From Nitrososphaeraceae archaeon (GTDB lineage Archaea; Thermoproteota; Nitrososphaeria; Nitrososphaerales; Nitrososphaeraceae): 64,000 bases of DNA. The translations under genes and the position numbers were made by a program. Positions 23,517 to 31,888 of this stretch are shown here, piece after piece. The stretch is from contig JAJPHM010000077.1 of NCBI GenBank assembly GCA_021325295.1, positions 62,001 to 126,000 on the forward strand, given 5' to 3'. The notes beneath the pieces are model-generated. The model was given only the letters and a program-made list of their open reading frames with translations, was not told the DNA's origin and made no database searches. Each line of letters begins with the position of its first letter. Positions within the stretch are counted from its first letter, which is position 1.

Positions 23517-24365
23517 TCATCGTGTGCCAACTACACAGATGGCCTGATTTTTCATAATGATGCTTCCAGTAGAGCTTTCATACTGCTTTGCTGCTTTTTC
23601 GACGGCGTTCCATGCCTGTTCCTGAACATCAGCAGGTTTGGTGCTCAGCATCGGGCGAGCGAGTGCACTGACAGATTGCGAGTAATTTGCGTAGTCTCTA
23701 GCTGACTTGAACTGAAATGTTACTTCAAATCTCTCGCTTTTTACGTCTCTGTATCCTGCCTTGTTGAAAACCTGCTCAAGGGCTAAAGAATCAGAAAGAG
23801 CAAAAGGCCCTGGCATTCCGGATGTGTGGAGCGATTGATTAAGAACGGATGCAACAGCGTTTGTCGTAACTGTAATAACTGGAACTTTGGCAGGTTCTGA
23901 CCAGACTGCAGCTGCAAATCGTGCTCCAGGAATCATTGTTTTTTGCACTTTGACCAGAAAATCGTGTACATTGACAAGAAACATCAACGACCATCGAGCA
24001 ATAACCGCATTAAAATGAGAACTGGGCAGTATGATATTCTCAATGTCTCCTTCTCTAAAACCAATATTTTGCAGCTGAACAGCCTTTGCTCTTTCCCTAG
24101 CTACTGCAAGCATTTCCCGAGATAGGTCTACTCCAAGTACCCTGCCATTTGGTCCTACTTTTCGCGCCGCAGTAATTGCAGGCTCACCAATTCCAGTCCC
24201 TATATCGAGCACATGATCTCCTTCCTTGACTTGGGCAAGCTCTACTAGTCTGTTTGAAAGACCTTGCGCCGCAACTTCTAACGTTTCAGCCCATAATCTC
24301 CATCCAACGGCTGCGCCGTTCCACCCTTCGCGCAACTGAGCTTTGAAGTGGCTAGAATCCGACAT
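23517..24365 (-). CDS. Class I SAM-dependent methyltransferase (UbiE-like)
   Basis: 282 residues, ATG start. The SAM core is VLDIGTGIGEPAITAA (about 53-68), VLGVDLSREML (about 77-87), IGFREGDIENI (about 100-110) and a later LVKVQKTMIPGARFAAAVW. The C-terminal half has the FNKAGYRDVKSERFEVTF strand typical of UbiE/COQ5-like enzymes. Substrate unknown; quinone or small-molecule methylation is possible. Stands alone. Confidence 0.85.
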   Translation of the reverse strand: MSDSSHFKAQLREGWNGAAVGWRLWAETLEVAAQGLSNRLVELAQVKEGDHVLDIGTGIGEPAITAARKVGPNGRVLGVDLSREMLAVARERAKAVQLQNIGFREGDIENIILPSSHFNAVIARWSLMFLVNVHDFLVKVQKTMIPGARFAAAVWSEPAKVPVITVTTNAVASVLNQSLHTSGMPGPFALSDSLALEQVFNKAGYRDVKSERFEVTFQFKSARDYANYSQSVSALARPMLSTKPADVQEQAWNAVEKAAKQYESSTGSIIMKNQAICVVGTR

Positions 24366-24794
24366 ATGGCCTGTCGTGTGTCAAATGTCAATCGTTGAAT
24401 ATAAAAGAAACGCAGCTGAGGCATCCTGAAGTCAGTAACTTAGTTGTACTGGGTTAATTTGCAAATCTGGCAATAGGCATTTACAAACCTGCTGGTTCTG
24501 CCAAAGGAGCATACAATGCAGGCAGACTCTTAGGCACCACTATAGGACATTCTGGCTTCAGGCTGTGGAGCAGGTGAGAGCCAAACTTGTGTCGTTTGAC
24601 AGTCTGTTTATAATTCAATAATGGTTATGAAGATCTTTACAAGCCAACCATATTATTACTTGACATAAACCACTACGATAATATTCTATATTAGTTCGTA
24701 TGCAACCTTCATAGTGTGTGATACAATGAGAAATCCCCATATGGAGATAAATCAGGTTCGAGCAAGCGTTTTAGGTTCTGAGCTGATAGATAGG
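24366..24794. other. Intergenic region upstream of tRNA-Arg
   Basis: About 430 bases without a convincing gene. A 39-codon plus-strand frame at 24458-24577 reads like a protein segment (PAGSAKGAYNAGRLLG) but lacks a start codon; it may be a remnant. AT-rich stretches near 24600-24720 may hold promoter elements. Confidence 0.35.
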
Positions 24795-24869
24795 CGGGCC
24801 CAGAGGGACTCGAACCCTCGACCAACTGCTCCGCAGGCAGCCATTCTATCCAAGCTGAACTATGGGCCC
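24795..24869 (-). tRNA. tRNA-Arg (anticodon GCG)
   Basis: On the minus strand the acceptor stem GGGCCCA pairs with TGGGCCC, the D stem is GTTC/GAAT, the anticodon stem GCTGC/GCAGT encloses the loop CTGCGGA with U33 and anticodon GCG (reads CGC/CGT), a 5-base variable loop TGGTC follows, and the T stem-loop is GAGGG/TTCGAGT/CCCTC. 75 bases, discriminator G; CCA is not encoded. No intron. Confidence 0.93.
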
Positions 24870-24968
24870 AGAATGTGACAAGCAATATACGCCATATTTA
24901 AAACATAAATATATTCAGAATTTCGAGGTTCTTCTTGCGATCAGTGATATTGGTTTTCATTTCCGAAT

Positions 24969-25448
24969 TTAGCTTTGTGCTTCCCTTATTGCTGAATCTG
25001 CTTGTATGCTATAGGCAAAGGAATCAGTCAAAAGTTGATTTGATGTTTCATACTCGCTCTGATTGCCTGTGGCTAAATAGTTGCCAAAATGTTCATTGCT
25101 CTGCATCTCCGATCTGAGTGATTTTATCAAAAAGTCCTTTGCATTTTGATATTTTTGTGGAGCATCGAGAGATTGTGCCCTATCAATCAAGGCCTGATAT
25201 TTTGGAAGATAGTTGTTTATTATTTCAATCATTGTGCTGTTTGAGTATTGCTTGGCTTTCCACTTTGCAACTTCGCTCTGATAGCTTTGCGTCAGGTTAT
25301 TCGTATCGTATGCGATAGATTCGTACGATCCTGCAAATGCAGTTATTTTTGCATTCTCCAATTGCAGAGATACCATAAAGGCTACAACGACTGCAATCGC
25401 TCCAAGTCCTGCAAAGGTTGCGATTCTCTGCACCTGTCTTTTCCGCAT
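24969..25448 (-). CDS. Membrane-anchored extracellular helical protein, unknown function
   Basis: 159 residues from ATG 25448; a longer frame reaches 25499. A short basic N-terminus (MRKRQVQR) precedes one hydrophobic segment about 10-30 (ATFAGLGAIAVVVAFMVSL), then an all-helical, Q/S/N/Y-rich domain that would face outside. No cysteines in the outer part. No recognised family. A TATA-like element about 30 bases before the ATG supports this start. Confidence 0.6.
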   Translation of the reverse strand: MRKRQVQRIATFAGLGAIAVVVAFMVSLQLENAKITAFAGSYESIAYDTNNLTQSYQSEVAKWKAKQYSNSTMIEIINNYLPKYQALIDRAQSLDAPQKYQNAKDFLIKSLRSEMQSNEHFGNYLATGNQSEYETSNQLLTDSFAYSIQADSAIREAQS

Positions 25449-25597
25449 TTTATAGTGCTCTAGAATTGCAGAACAAAATAAATGTTGCAAAAGTTGCAAC
25501 TGTAAGTATTATAATCGTGATTTGTTCAATCAATCAAAATAACGCCGAGACCAAGTATTCTTGGTCCAAAAGATATTAAATACTCAACTGGCTAGTT

Positions 25598-26326
25598 TTG
25601 CTGTTGTCGGAGCCTAATAATGCGCCATCAGACGTCCAATCTACAGGCGATGACACCAGTGTAAAGAAAACTATATCTCAGCCTCCGATCAATCTGCTTT
25701 TCAACCCTTCGAGCCTTGCCAGAAAAGATGTTTGGAGTATTGATCTTGCCTCTCTTTTGACTTTATTCTTGCAGATTCTCAATTCCAGTGGAAACAAAGA
25801 TCTGCGAATATGTGGAATTGCAGCCCTGACCTCTTCAATGATATACCGCCTAAAGGTTGAAAGCATATTTGCCCTGGAAAAAATCGCAATGCAAAGACAG
25901 GCACTTGCAGATCAACAGTCAACCTCTTTTCCAGAACTGAAAGCGATAGAGGTTCCCTTTAGGCTTGAACCTACCTACCCGGTGTCAGTCGAGGAATTGC
26001 TGGTGGTCCTTGAGAACATGATCTCTGAACTCGCAAATCCGCGGCCAAGGAAAAAACAGATCGATCTGGAGCCTGTACAAACTTTTGACTTTGGTCAGTA
26101 CCTTGTCAAGTTCGAGCAGATAATAAAGAGATATGAGGACATGATCTCTGACATTATCCATGCAGACGGACCAACAATGTTCAAGGCCTTGATCGCAAAT
26201 ATGGAGCCTGTTGAAGTGGCAAGATACTTTATTGCGATGCTCTACCTTGCGATGAAAGGCAAAGTTATCATTGAGCAGAACGAAGGGTCAGATGACATAA
26301 GAATTCTGCCAGCTCAGTCCTGCTGA
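25598..26326 (+). CDS. scpA: Segregation and condensation protein ScpA
   Basis: 242 residues from TTG 25598. The ScpA kleisin N-domain LLFNPSSLARKDVWSIDLASLLTLFLQIL is visible in parts over about residues 29-57, then the RICGIAALTSSMIYRLKVESIFALEK helix run (about 68-93), and the C-terminal winged-helix-like end with FKALIANMEPVEVARYFIAMLYLAMKGKV. ScpA bridges the heads of SMC in chromosome organisation. scpB follows 102 bases downstream in the usual scpA-scpB order. The smc gene is not in the window. Confidence 0.9.
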   Translation: MLLSEPNNAPSDVQSTGDDTSVKKTISQPPINLLFNPSSLARKDVWSIDLASLLTLFLQILNSSGNKDLRICGIAALTSSMIYRLKVESIFALEKIAMQRQALADQQSTSFPELKAIEVPFRLEPTYPVSVEELLVVLENMISELANPRPRKKQIDLEPVQTFDFGQYLVKFEQIIKRYEDMISDIIHADGPTMFKALIANMEPVEVARYFIAMLYLAMKGKVIIEQNEGSDDIRILPAQSC

Positions 26327-26428
26327 TTCTTGAAAAAAGTAAAGCAGGGAAACTAAAAAAGGGAAATGTCGTTACAACTGGCACAAGCAATAAATCAATC
26401 TCTGATTGATTGATTCTACGAAGGCAAA

Positions 26429-27004
26429 TTGCCAAGCCTGCCGGAGGATGAAGTGACAGCCAGATTGGAGGCTGCTCTGTACTCCTCAGGCCGGCCGCTC
26501 TCAGTTGATGAACTTGTAAGAGCATCCGGAACAAATTCCAAGGAAAGGACAGTACGGACTATTGAGGAGATTGCAAGAAAGGTAAAATCAGCATTCAAGG
26601 CAATTGAGATCGCAAAATTAGAAGATGGCAGCTACGTATTTCAGCTCAAGCCTGATTATACGCCTTTGATCCGGCGGTTTGCACAGAGACCAATAATTTC
26701 TTCTGCAGCCCTCAAGACCCTTTCCTACATTGCATATGAGCAGCCTGTAACTTCAAAACGTCTGGTACAGATCAGGGGAAGTCAGGTTTACCCACATCTC
26801 AAATACCTAGAGCAGCTTATGTTCATAGAGCACGAAAGTCTTGGAAGATTAAAAGTATACAAGACAACCAAAAAGTTTCAGGAATATTTTGGGATCACCG
26901 ACATAAATTCAGTAAAGAGCAAACTGGTTATTGCAAGTAGTAATAGTCCGGCTAAAAAATCAGGATCAGAACTTCAATCCGGCTCTTTGCCAGAAAAGTC
27001 TTAA
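26429..27004 (+). CDS. scpB: Segregation and condensation protein ScpB
   Basis: 191 residues from TTG 26429. Two winged helices: first about 10-75 with TARLEAALYSSGRPLSVDEL and a DGSYVFQLKPDYTP wing, second about 85-150 with LKTLSYIAYEQPVTSKRLVQIRG and FIEHESLGRLKVYKTTKKF. The tail is S/K-rich. It binds ScpA and SMC. The 102 base spacing and same strand as scpA imply co-transcription. rps8e begins 29 bases later, so a chromosome-plus-ribosome operon. Confidence 0.92.
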   Translation: MPSLPEDEVTARLEAALYSSGRPLSVDELVRASGTNSKERTVRTIEEIARKVKSAFKAIEIAKLEDGSYVFQLKPDYTPLIRRFAQRPIISSAALKTLSYIAYEQPVTSKRLVQIRGSQVYPHLKYLEQLMFIEHESLGRLKVYKTTKKFQEYFGITDINSVKSKLVIASSNSPAKKSGSELQSGSLPEKS

Positions 27005-27032
27005 TTAGAGTGTTATTAAATGACAGCAATTA

Positions 27033-27419
27033 ATGAGAAAATCAATAGAGAATCTTGCTGGTCGCAAATACACCGGTGGACGTAAAGTCCCAATGAGAGG
27101 GAGAAGAAAATTTGAGATTGACCGCTACCCAAATGAGGCCATTGTAGGTTCAACCCAGATAGTGACAAGAAGAGTTCGTGGTAGCAATACAAAGGCAGCA
27201 TTCAAGACGGCCGACTTTGCCAATATCATAGATAAAGAATCAAACAAGGTAACAAAATCAAAGATTCTCAGGGTAACAAAAAACCCGGCAAACAAAGACT
27301 ATGAAAGGCGAGGAGTAATAAGCAAAGGTGCGTTGATAGAAACTGAGCTTGGAGTGGCCAAGGTGGTTTCAAGGCCGGGCCAGCATGCCACCATCAATGC
27401 AATCCTTGTAAAGCAATGA
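27033..27419 (+). CDS. rps8e: 30S ribosomal protein S8e
   Basis: 128 residues, ATG start, typical length for archaeal S8e. N-terminal basic NLAGRKYTGGRKVPMRGRRKFE (cited in parts; about 7-28), the conserved RVRGSNTKAAFKTADFANI segment (about 47-66) and the end LGVAKVVSRPGQHATINAILV. Part of the small subunit, RNA-binding. Located immediately after scpB. Confidence 0.95.
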   Translation: MRKSIENLAGRKYTGGRKVPMRGRRKFEIDRYPNEAIVGSTQIVTRRVRGSNTKAAFKTADFANIIDKESNKVTKSKILRVTKNPANKDYERRGVISKGALIETELGVAKVVSRPGQHATINAILVKQ

Positions 27420-28133
27420 TACTAGCCACCTAGCATTATCCTACCCGCAATGAGATGCGTACTTTCGCATAATCATAATTCTCTTTCTCTACCTTGATCG
27501 ATGAACCCAGTGGCACTCTTTGTCATACTGTTTAAGAACAAAATTGCCGGTTGCTGCCTGTGGATAGCCAGACACATAATAAGAACACCTCAGCCAATAA
27601 TGACTCTCTATCTTTCCCAGTCCGGTTTGTGATAAGAGATAGCTTCGGAGCTCAATTCATTTTAGGCCGTCCACAGGGAGTTGTCACCGACACCACGTAC
27701 TAATCTGCATGTGGATATTAGGTCAATTACTGCAGTATTGTTCAATAATTGAAAAAGGAAACTTTAAAGTCGCAGGCAATGACTTGTTGAAAGCACATGT
27801 TTACCTGCAGAACTTTTTATGTCCGACGACATGGCGAGGCGAGATTAGCATTCTAGCAAGCTGGATTGAGGGTAGAATCAGGACATACGAGATAACAGGC
27901 TCGATCATTTACAATGAACAGCATCAGCTTTTTGCTATGGAAATACTATGTCACTCTTCCAATAGAGATTTCAAGAGAAGGCTATGCGCGGCGGATGTTT
28001 TTCGCTGGAGCACTCAAGACTGAGACAGCAAAAGAGCGCGATGACTTATGTGCCTTGGCCCAGTTGTACATTTTTTCATAGACCTGCTCTATAATTTATA
28101 AGCCCTAGGATAGTATGGCAACAAGTATATCTA
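27420..28133. other. Intergenic region with two doubtful small ORFs
   Basis: About 700 bases between rps8e and srp19. A plus frame 27709-28023 (ATG, 104 codons) and an overlapping ATG frame 27914-28081 (55 codons, MNSISFLLWKYYVTLP start) both read as protein-like but neither shows a family pattern. A TATA-like ataatttataa at about 28089-28099 sits ahead of srp19. Confidence 0.4.
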
Positions 28134-28454
28134 TTGAAAGACTATGATCATGTCATACTTTGGCTTGACTACTTTAACAAAAATCTATCAATACGCAAAG
28201 GTCGCAAGGTTAAGAAGGATAGAGCAGTATTCGATCCCACGGTTGCAGAGCTTGCAGAGGCTGCAAGGTCTGCAGGATTTGAGATTTCTGAAGAAGTAAC
28301 AAATGACCAAGCAAAATATCCGCGGCGACCTTATGTCAAGTCAGGATACATCATGCTTCTCAAGGGAGAAGAAAAGAAATCTCATATCATAGACAAGATA
28401 GCAGAAAAAATGCTGCAAAAGAGATCCAGACAGCAAAAGAGCGGTCAAAAGTAG
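28134..28454 (+). CDS. srp19: Signal recognition particle protein SRP19
   Basis: 106 residues from TTG 28134. The SRP19 pattern is clear: LWLDYFNKNLSIRKGRKV near residues 9-26, ELAEAARSAGFEISEE (about 42-57), YPRRPYVKSGYIMLLK (about 62-77), with a basic C-terminus. It binds the SRP RNA tip so that SRP54 can join, in protein targeting to the membrane. Start chosen at the TTG, which leaves about 10-15 bases of leader after the predicted promoter. Confidence 0.93.
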   Translation: MKDYDHVILWLDYFNKNLSIRKGRKVKKDRAVFDPTVAELAEAARSAGFEISEEVTNDQAKYPRRPYVKSGYIMLLKGEEKKSHIIDKIAEKMLQKRSRQQKSGQK

Positions 28455-28617
28455 GCACGGTTTTGATTTACAATAAATAATATCTGGCCTCAGGTGGCAA
28501 GTCAAAATGACTTTGTCATATTCCGTATCTGCAAATAACAGAGCTACCATCCTGATTGGTAGGACTATTGGTACTGCTATTTGTATTAGCAGAATCAACC
28601 ATAAGACTAAATTTTAA

Positions 28618-28983
28618 TTGACAGAAGCGATTGAAAGCAAGCTGATATCAATGGTGACTACCGGGTTGGGGGAAATGGGGGAGGTTGTTCATTTGGCAAA
28701 AAGCGGAAGGCTAATAGTCAAACTATACGGCAAGGGCGAAAACGTTAGAAGCGGAGAGATGTTAATTGATTCGAGCGGCAAGAAGGTCGGCAGGATAGTC
28801 GAACTGATTGGGCCTGTTTCGTCGCCTTATGCTTCAGTAACTCCTGCAACAGATAGGACAAGTAGATTAATTGGAGCCAAGGTATTTGGCGCAGGGTTAT
28901 CTCAAAAAATTAAGAAGACACCAGATCGAAAGGAGACCAAGAGAGTGAAATCTTTTCGCTTTCGTGCATCAAGGCAGAGGTAG
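28618..28983 (+). CDS. gar1: Gar1-type H/ACA RNP protein
   Basis: 121 residues from TTG 28618. The Gar1 beta-barrel core includes GEVVHLAKSGRLIVKLYG, then VRSGEMLIDSSGKKVGRIVELIGPVSSPYASV in parts over about residues 22-80. The tail is basic (K/R), as in archaeal Gar1. It is part of the box H/ACA complex for pseudouridylation. Directly followed by the tfb gene 8 bases later, the conserved gar1-tfb order of archaea. Confidence 0.92.
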   Translation: MTEAIESKLISMVTTGLGEMGEVVHLAKSGRLIVKLYGKGENVRSGEMLIDSSGKKVGRIVELIGPVSSPYASVTPATDRTSRLIGAKVFGAGLSQKIKKTPDRKETKRVKSFRFRASRQR

Positions 28984-28991
28984 GCTAGCAT

Positions 28992-30050
28992 ATGACTACT
29001 GCAGAATATTACTGTACGCAATGCCCTGAGTGCAATTCAGGCCTCGTCCAAGATTACAGCAAGGGAGAATATATTTGCAATAAATGCGGCTATGTTGTGG
29101 TAGACCAGGTTGACGATTACGGCAGAGAGTCAAACTCGACAGATTTTGAGGAAAAATCAAAGAATGTGAGAGCCAGTGGCACTACAAGTTTGGCACTGCA
29201 TGATTATGGCTTGAGAACAGAAATAGCCTATGGCTCAAAGGATTATGCTGGTAAGCAGATAAACTACCAAGTAGCCGAACAAATGAACAGCATTCGCAAA
29301 TGGCATGCTAGAAGCAGGATAATATCGCCAAAGGAACGACGGCTCTCAAATGTACTTACAAAGATAAATGAGACCTGTGCCTGCATGGGTCTGCCTAAGA
29401 CTATGGCCGAAACTGCTGCAATGTTTTATAGAAACTTTGAGAACAAGTGTAAAGCAAAAGGCAAATCCATTTCCTGCATAGCTGCAGCTGCCATTTACTT
29501 GGCATGCAAAAAATGCTCAATAGTCCGCTCACTTGATGAAATAGTCAAGGCCACGGGAATAACAGAGCAGGATAGGTCCAATATAAAACTGGCATCAAAG
29601 TATTACAGGACGATGGTGATGGAGATGGGCGCTTTTTCAGACCCCAGGACAAATAAGGAAACAGCGACGGTCTCTACCTTTGTTCCAGTCACTGCCAACA
29701 CCACAGCTGTCCCCCAAGCCAGTACCGCGACGGTTACTCTTGCAATAGATCAATATATCTCAAAGTTGTCAAATACGGCCAAAATTGATATCAAGGTGGA
29801 AAGACTGGCAATAGACATTGCACATAAAACTGACCATCACATGTTAGCAGACGGAAAGGCACCCAATGGTCTTGCCGCTGCATATATCTATATTGCATCC
29901 ATCCTTCTTGGCGTAAACGTTCTTCAGAGAGATGTATCAAGCCTATCAGGCGTAACCGAAGTGACCATTCGCAACAGATGCAAAGATATACTTACTAACT
30001 TTAAACTTACACTACTGGTAAAACCTCTGGCCAAGAATACAACAACATAA
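28992..30050 (+). CDS. tfb: Transcription initiation factor B (TFB)
   Basis: 352 residues, ATG start. N-terminal zinc ribbon with CPECNSGL and CNKCGYV (about 11-37), the B-finger/linker region (SRIISPKERR about 108-117), then two cyclin-fold repeats: first about 118-210, second about 250-345 with IDQYISKLSNTAKI, LAAAYIYIASILLGV and ISSLSGVTEVTIRNR-like helices. Between the repeats is a Thr/Val/Ala-rich linker of about 30 residues (PVTANTTAVPQASTATV) that is longer than usual. TFB bridges TBP and RNA polymerase. Several TFB paralogues occur in thaumarchaea. Confidence 0.93.
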   Translation: MTTAEYYCTQCPECNSGLVQDYSKGEYICNKCGYVVVDQVDDYGRESNSTDFEEKSKNVRASGTTSLALHDYGLRTEIAYGSKDYAGKQINYQVAEQMNSIRKWHARSRIISPKERRLSNVLTKINETCACMGLPKTMAETAAMFYRNFENKCKAKGKSISCIAAAAIYLACKKCSIVRSLDEIVKATGITEQDRSNIKLASKYYRTMVMEMGAFSDPRTNKETATVSTFVPVTANTTAVPQASTATVTLAIDQYISKLSNTAKIDIKVERLAIDIAHKTDHHMLADGKAPNGLAAAYIYIASILLGVNVLQRDVSSLSGVTEVTIRNRCKDILTNFKLTLLVKPLAKNTTT

Positions 30051-30139
30051 GTTAGCTACTAGGAAAAAATCCCAGATTCAGCTGCTGCGCCCCATCTAGT
30101 AAGGGCTGGCGTTGCAATTTATGGCAGCCAGCCGCAAGG

Positions 30140-30310
30140 TTAAATCTTTTGTTCATCATTCCTTGTCCTTCTTCGTCTGAGATAGATTGCTACACCTATG
30201 AAGATAAAAAGAAGGATTACAAGTGCAAAGAATGCTGTTTCATTTCTGACACTTCCTGCAGGCAGAATACTAAGAACATTATACAAGCCGATTAGGAATA
30301 GTTGGTACAA
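30140..30310 (-). CDS. Small single-pass membrane protein or remnant
   Basis: 56 residues from a TTG. A hydrophobic stretch FFALVILLFIFIGVAIYL is followed by RRRRTRN, with an upstream ILPAGSVRNE segment. The layout (extracellular stub, TM, basic cytoplasmic tail) resembles the C-terminal membrane anchor of archaeal surface proteins, so it may be the end of a broken surface protein or a free small membrane protein. No ATG start. Confidence 0.4.
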   Translation of the reverse strand: MYQLFLIGLYNVLSILPAGSVRNETAFFALVILLFIFIGVAIYLRRRRTRNDEQKI

Positions 30311-30408
30311 GGCGCTAGTATTACAAAAAGGGGTTGTTTATGTGATTTGGTATATCCGTCTTAGTCTTTTATTGTAATTATTTTAGGATAATGGAGCCAG
30401 CGAAGGAT

Positions 30409-31701
30409 CTACCTTTTGCCTACCATCCTCAGTACTGTCGGAACCACATCAGCGCCCATTATCAGACCTATACTTCCGCTCCTTGCAGAAGATTCCGTGA
30501 ATCTTGCGCTTCCGTCGCGTTTTATCATGTTTCCGGATACCAGCAGAGGAACAGGATCGTCGCTGTGACCTTTTTTTATACAAGGAGTAGAATGATCCCC
30601 GGATACCACAATCACAGAATCGTGTTTCAACCTACTCAAGAGAGTTCCGAAGAACCGCGAGTCAATTTCTTCAATGTTTTTCTTTTTTCCTCTTGCGTCA
30701 CCATCGTGTCCAAATTCGTCAGGTCCTTTAATGTGCACGTATACAAAATCTACTTGCTTTAGGCTCCTGGCTGCAACTTGGGCTTTTTGCTCATAGTCAG
30801 TCGTTCCGCCAGCCGCAAAAGGAGCCATTTTGAGAACTTTTGCAATACCTACTTCGACGGGCATATCTACTATACAGCCGGCTTTGATTCCATGCATCTT
30901 GTTTATTGGCTCAAGGCTCGGGTAACGATTGCCTGAATCCCTTGCAAGTATGCAGTTTATTGGTTTTTTGCCAGCTGCGACTCTTGCTTTGTTGACTGGA
31001 TGGTTACGTAATAGAGCAATGGTCTGCTGGGTAAACTCGTTTAGCATTTCTGCTGCAATTCTAGCTCCAGGATTATCCTCTTCTGGTCTTGATGTCTCTA
31101 CAGCTTCGTTTCCTGCAGTAGGTTTTGCTATTCCCATGCCATCGACCTTGTCATAAGCAGGATCTGTATTGGTAATCCTGTCGGATAGTTTTACCTTGTT
31201 ATGTCTGAATCTAATTACCACCCTATGAGCCACTGTAGGTTCTATAGCAAAGGATGCATCCGGGTCGCTGAACTTTATGTCACTTCTTAATGTGGCGCAG
31301 ACAGATTCGGCTTCTTGTTTACTTATTATACGACCAGCCCGTCTATCTATTATTTTGAGGTTATCGTCTATTGTAGCAAAATTGCCCCTCATTGCAAGGT
31401 CTCCATCTCGAAAATCCAAATTACTGCCGATGGATTCAATCACACCCCTTCCTACATAGCTTCCATCTCGAAAACTATAGCCAAGCATATTAAATACAGC
31501 GATATCAGATTGAGGAGCAATATGCTTTCCGACACTTATTACTCTGCCCATAGCTCCATTCCTAGCTAGGGCATCAAGATTAGGTGTGAACGCCGCCTCA
31601 AGTGGCGTCATGTCGTTCAATGACGGGTGCGGCAAATCCCCTATTCCATCCAAGAGGACATAGACAATTTTTGGCATGTTGCTGATCTGAGGGCTCCTCA
31701 T
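30409..31701 (-). CDS. apgM: 2,3-bisphosphoglycerate-independent phosphoglycerate mutase, archaeal type
   Basis: 430 residues from ATG 31701, chosen because a TATA-like ataaatttatt lies about 28 bases upstream (leaderless); ATG 31677 is the alternative. Alkaline-phosphatase superfamily: VLLDGIGDLPHP (start), the catalytic Ser region PQSDIAVFNMLGY, a middle LARDSGNRYPSL and the metal motifs FGHDGDARGKK and VVSGDHSTPC. Interconverts 3- and 2-phosphoglycerate in gluconeogenesis/glycolysis. Divergent from the GalT-like gene. Confidence 0.93.
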   Translation of the reverse strand: MRSPQISNMPKIVYVLLDGIGDLPHPSLNDMTPLEAAFTPNLDALARNGAMGRVISVGKHIAPQSDIAVFNMLGYSFRDGSYVGRGVIESIGSNLDFRDGDLAMRGNFATIDDNLKIIDRRAGRIISKQEAESVCATLRSDIKFSDPDASFAIEPTVAHRVVIRFRHNKVKLSDRITNTDPAYDKVDGMGIAKPTAGNEAVETSRPEEDNPGARIAAEMLNEFTQQTIALLRNHPVNKARVAAGKKPINCILARDSGNRYPSLEPINKMHGIKAGCIVDMPVEVGIAKVLKMAPFAAGGTTDYEQKAQVAARSLKQVDFVYVHIKGPDEFGHDGDARGKKKNIEEIDSRFFGTLLSRLKHDSVIVVSGDHSTPCIKKGHSDDPVPLLVSGNMIKRDGSARFTESSARSGSIGLIMGADVVPTVLRMVGKR

Positions 31702-31888
31702 CGCAGCCGGCTCTTCATAGGCACATAAATTTATTTTTTCTTGGGCTAACAAATGTATTGAGGCGGAAATATGAGTCTGGAAAGACATGCCGAGTCAATT
31801 TAGTTCATCTTCTCTTACAAAGTAAATACAGAACCTTTAATTAAAAGAGCTTGGACGATGTTGTATAAACTAGGGGAGAAAGGAAGGC

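Noticed and set aside
24458-24577. 39-codon glycine-rich frame (PAGSAKGAYNAGRLLG)
   Set aside because: No start codon, too short, and no partner; reminiscent of small bacteriocin-like peptides but not supportable.
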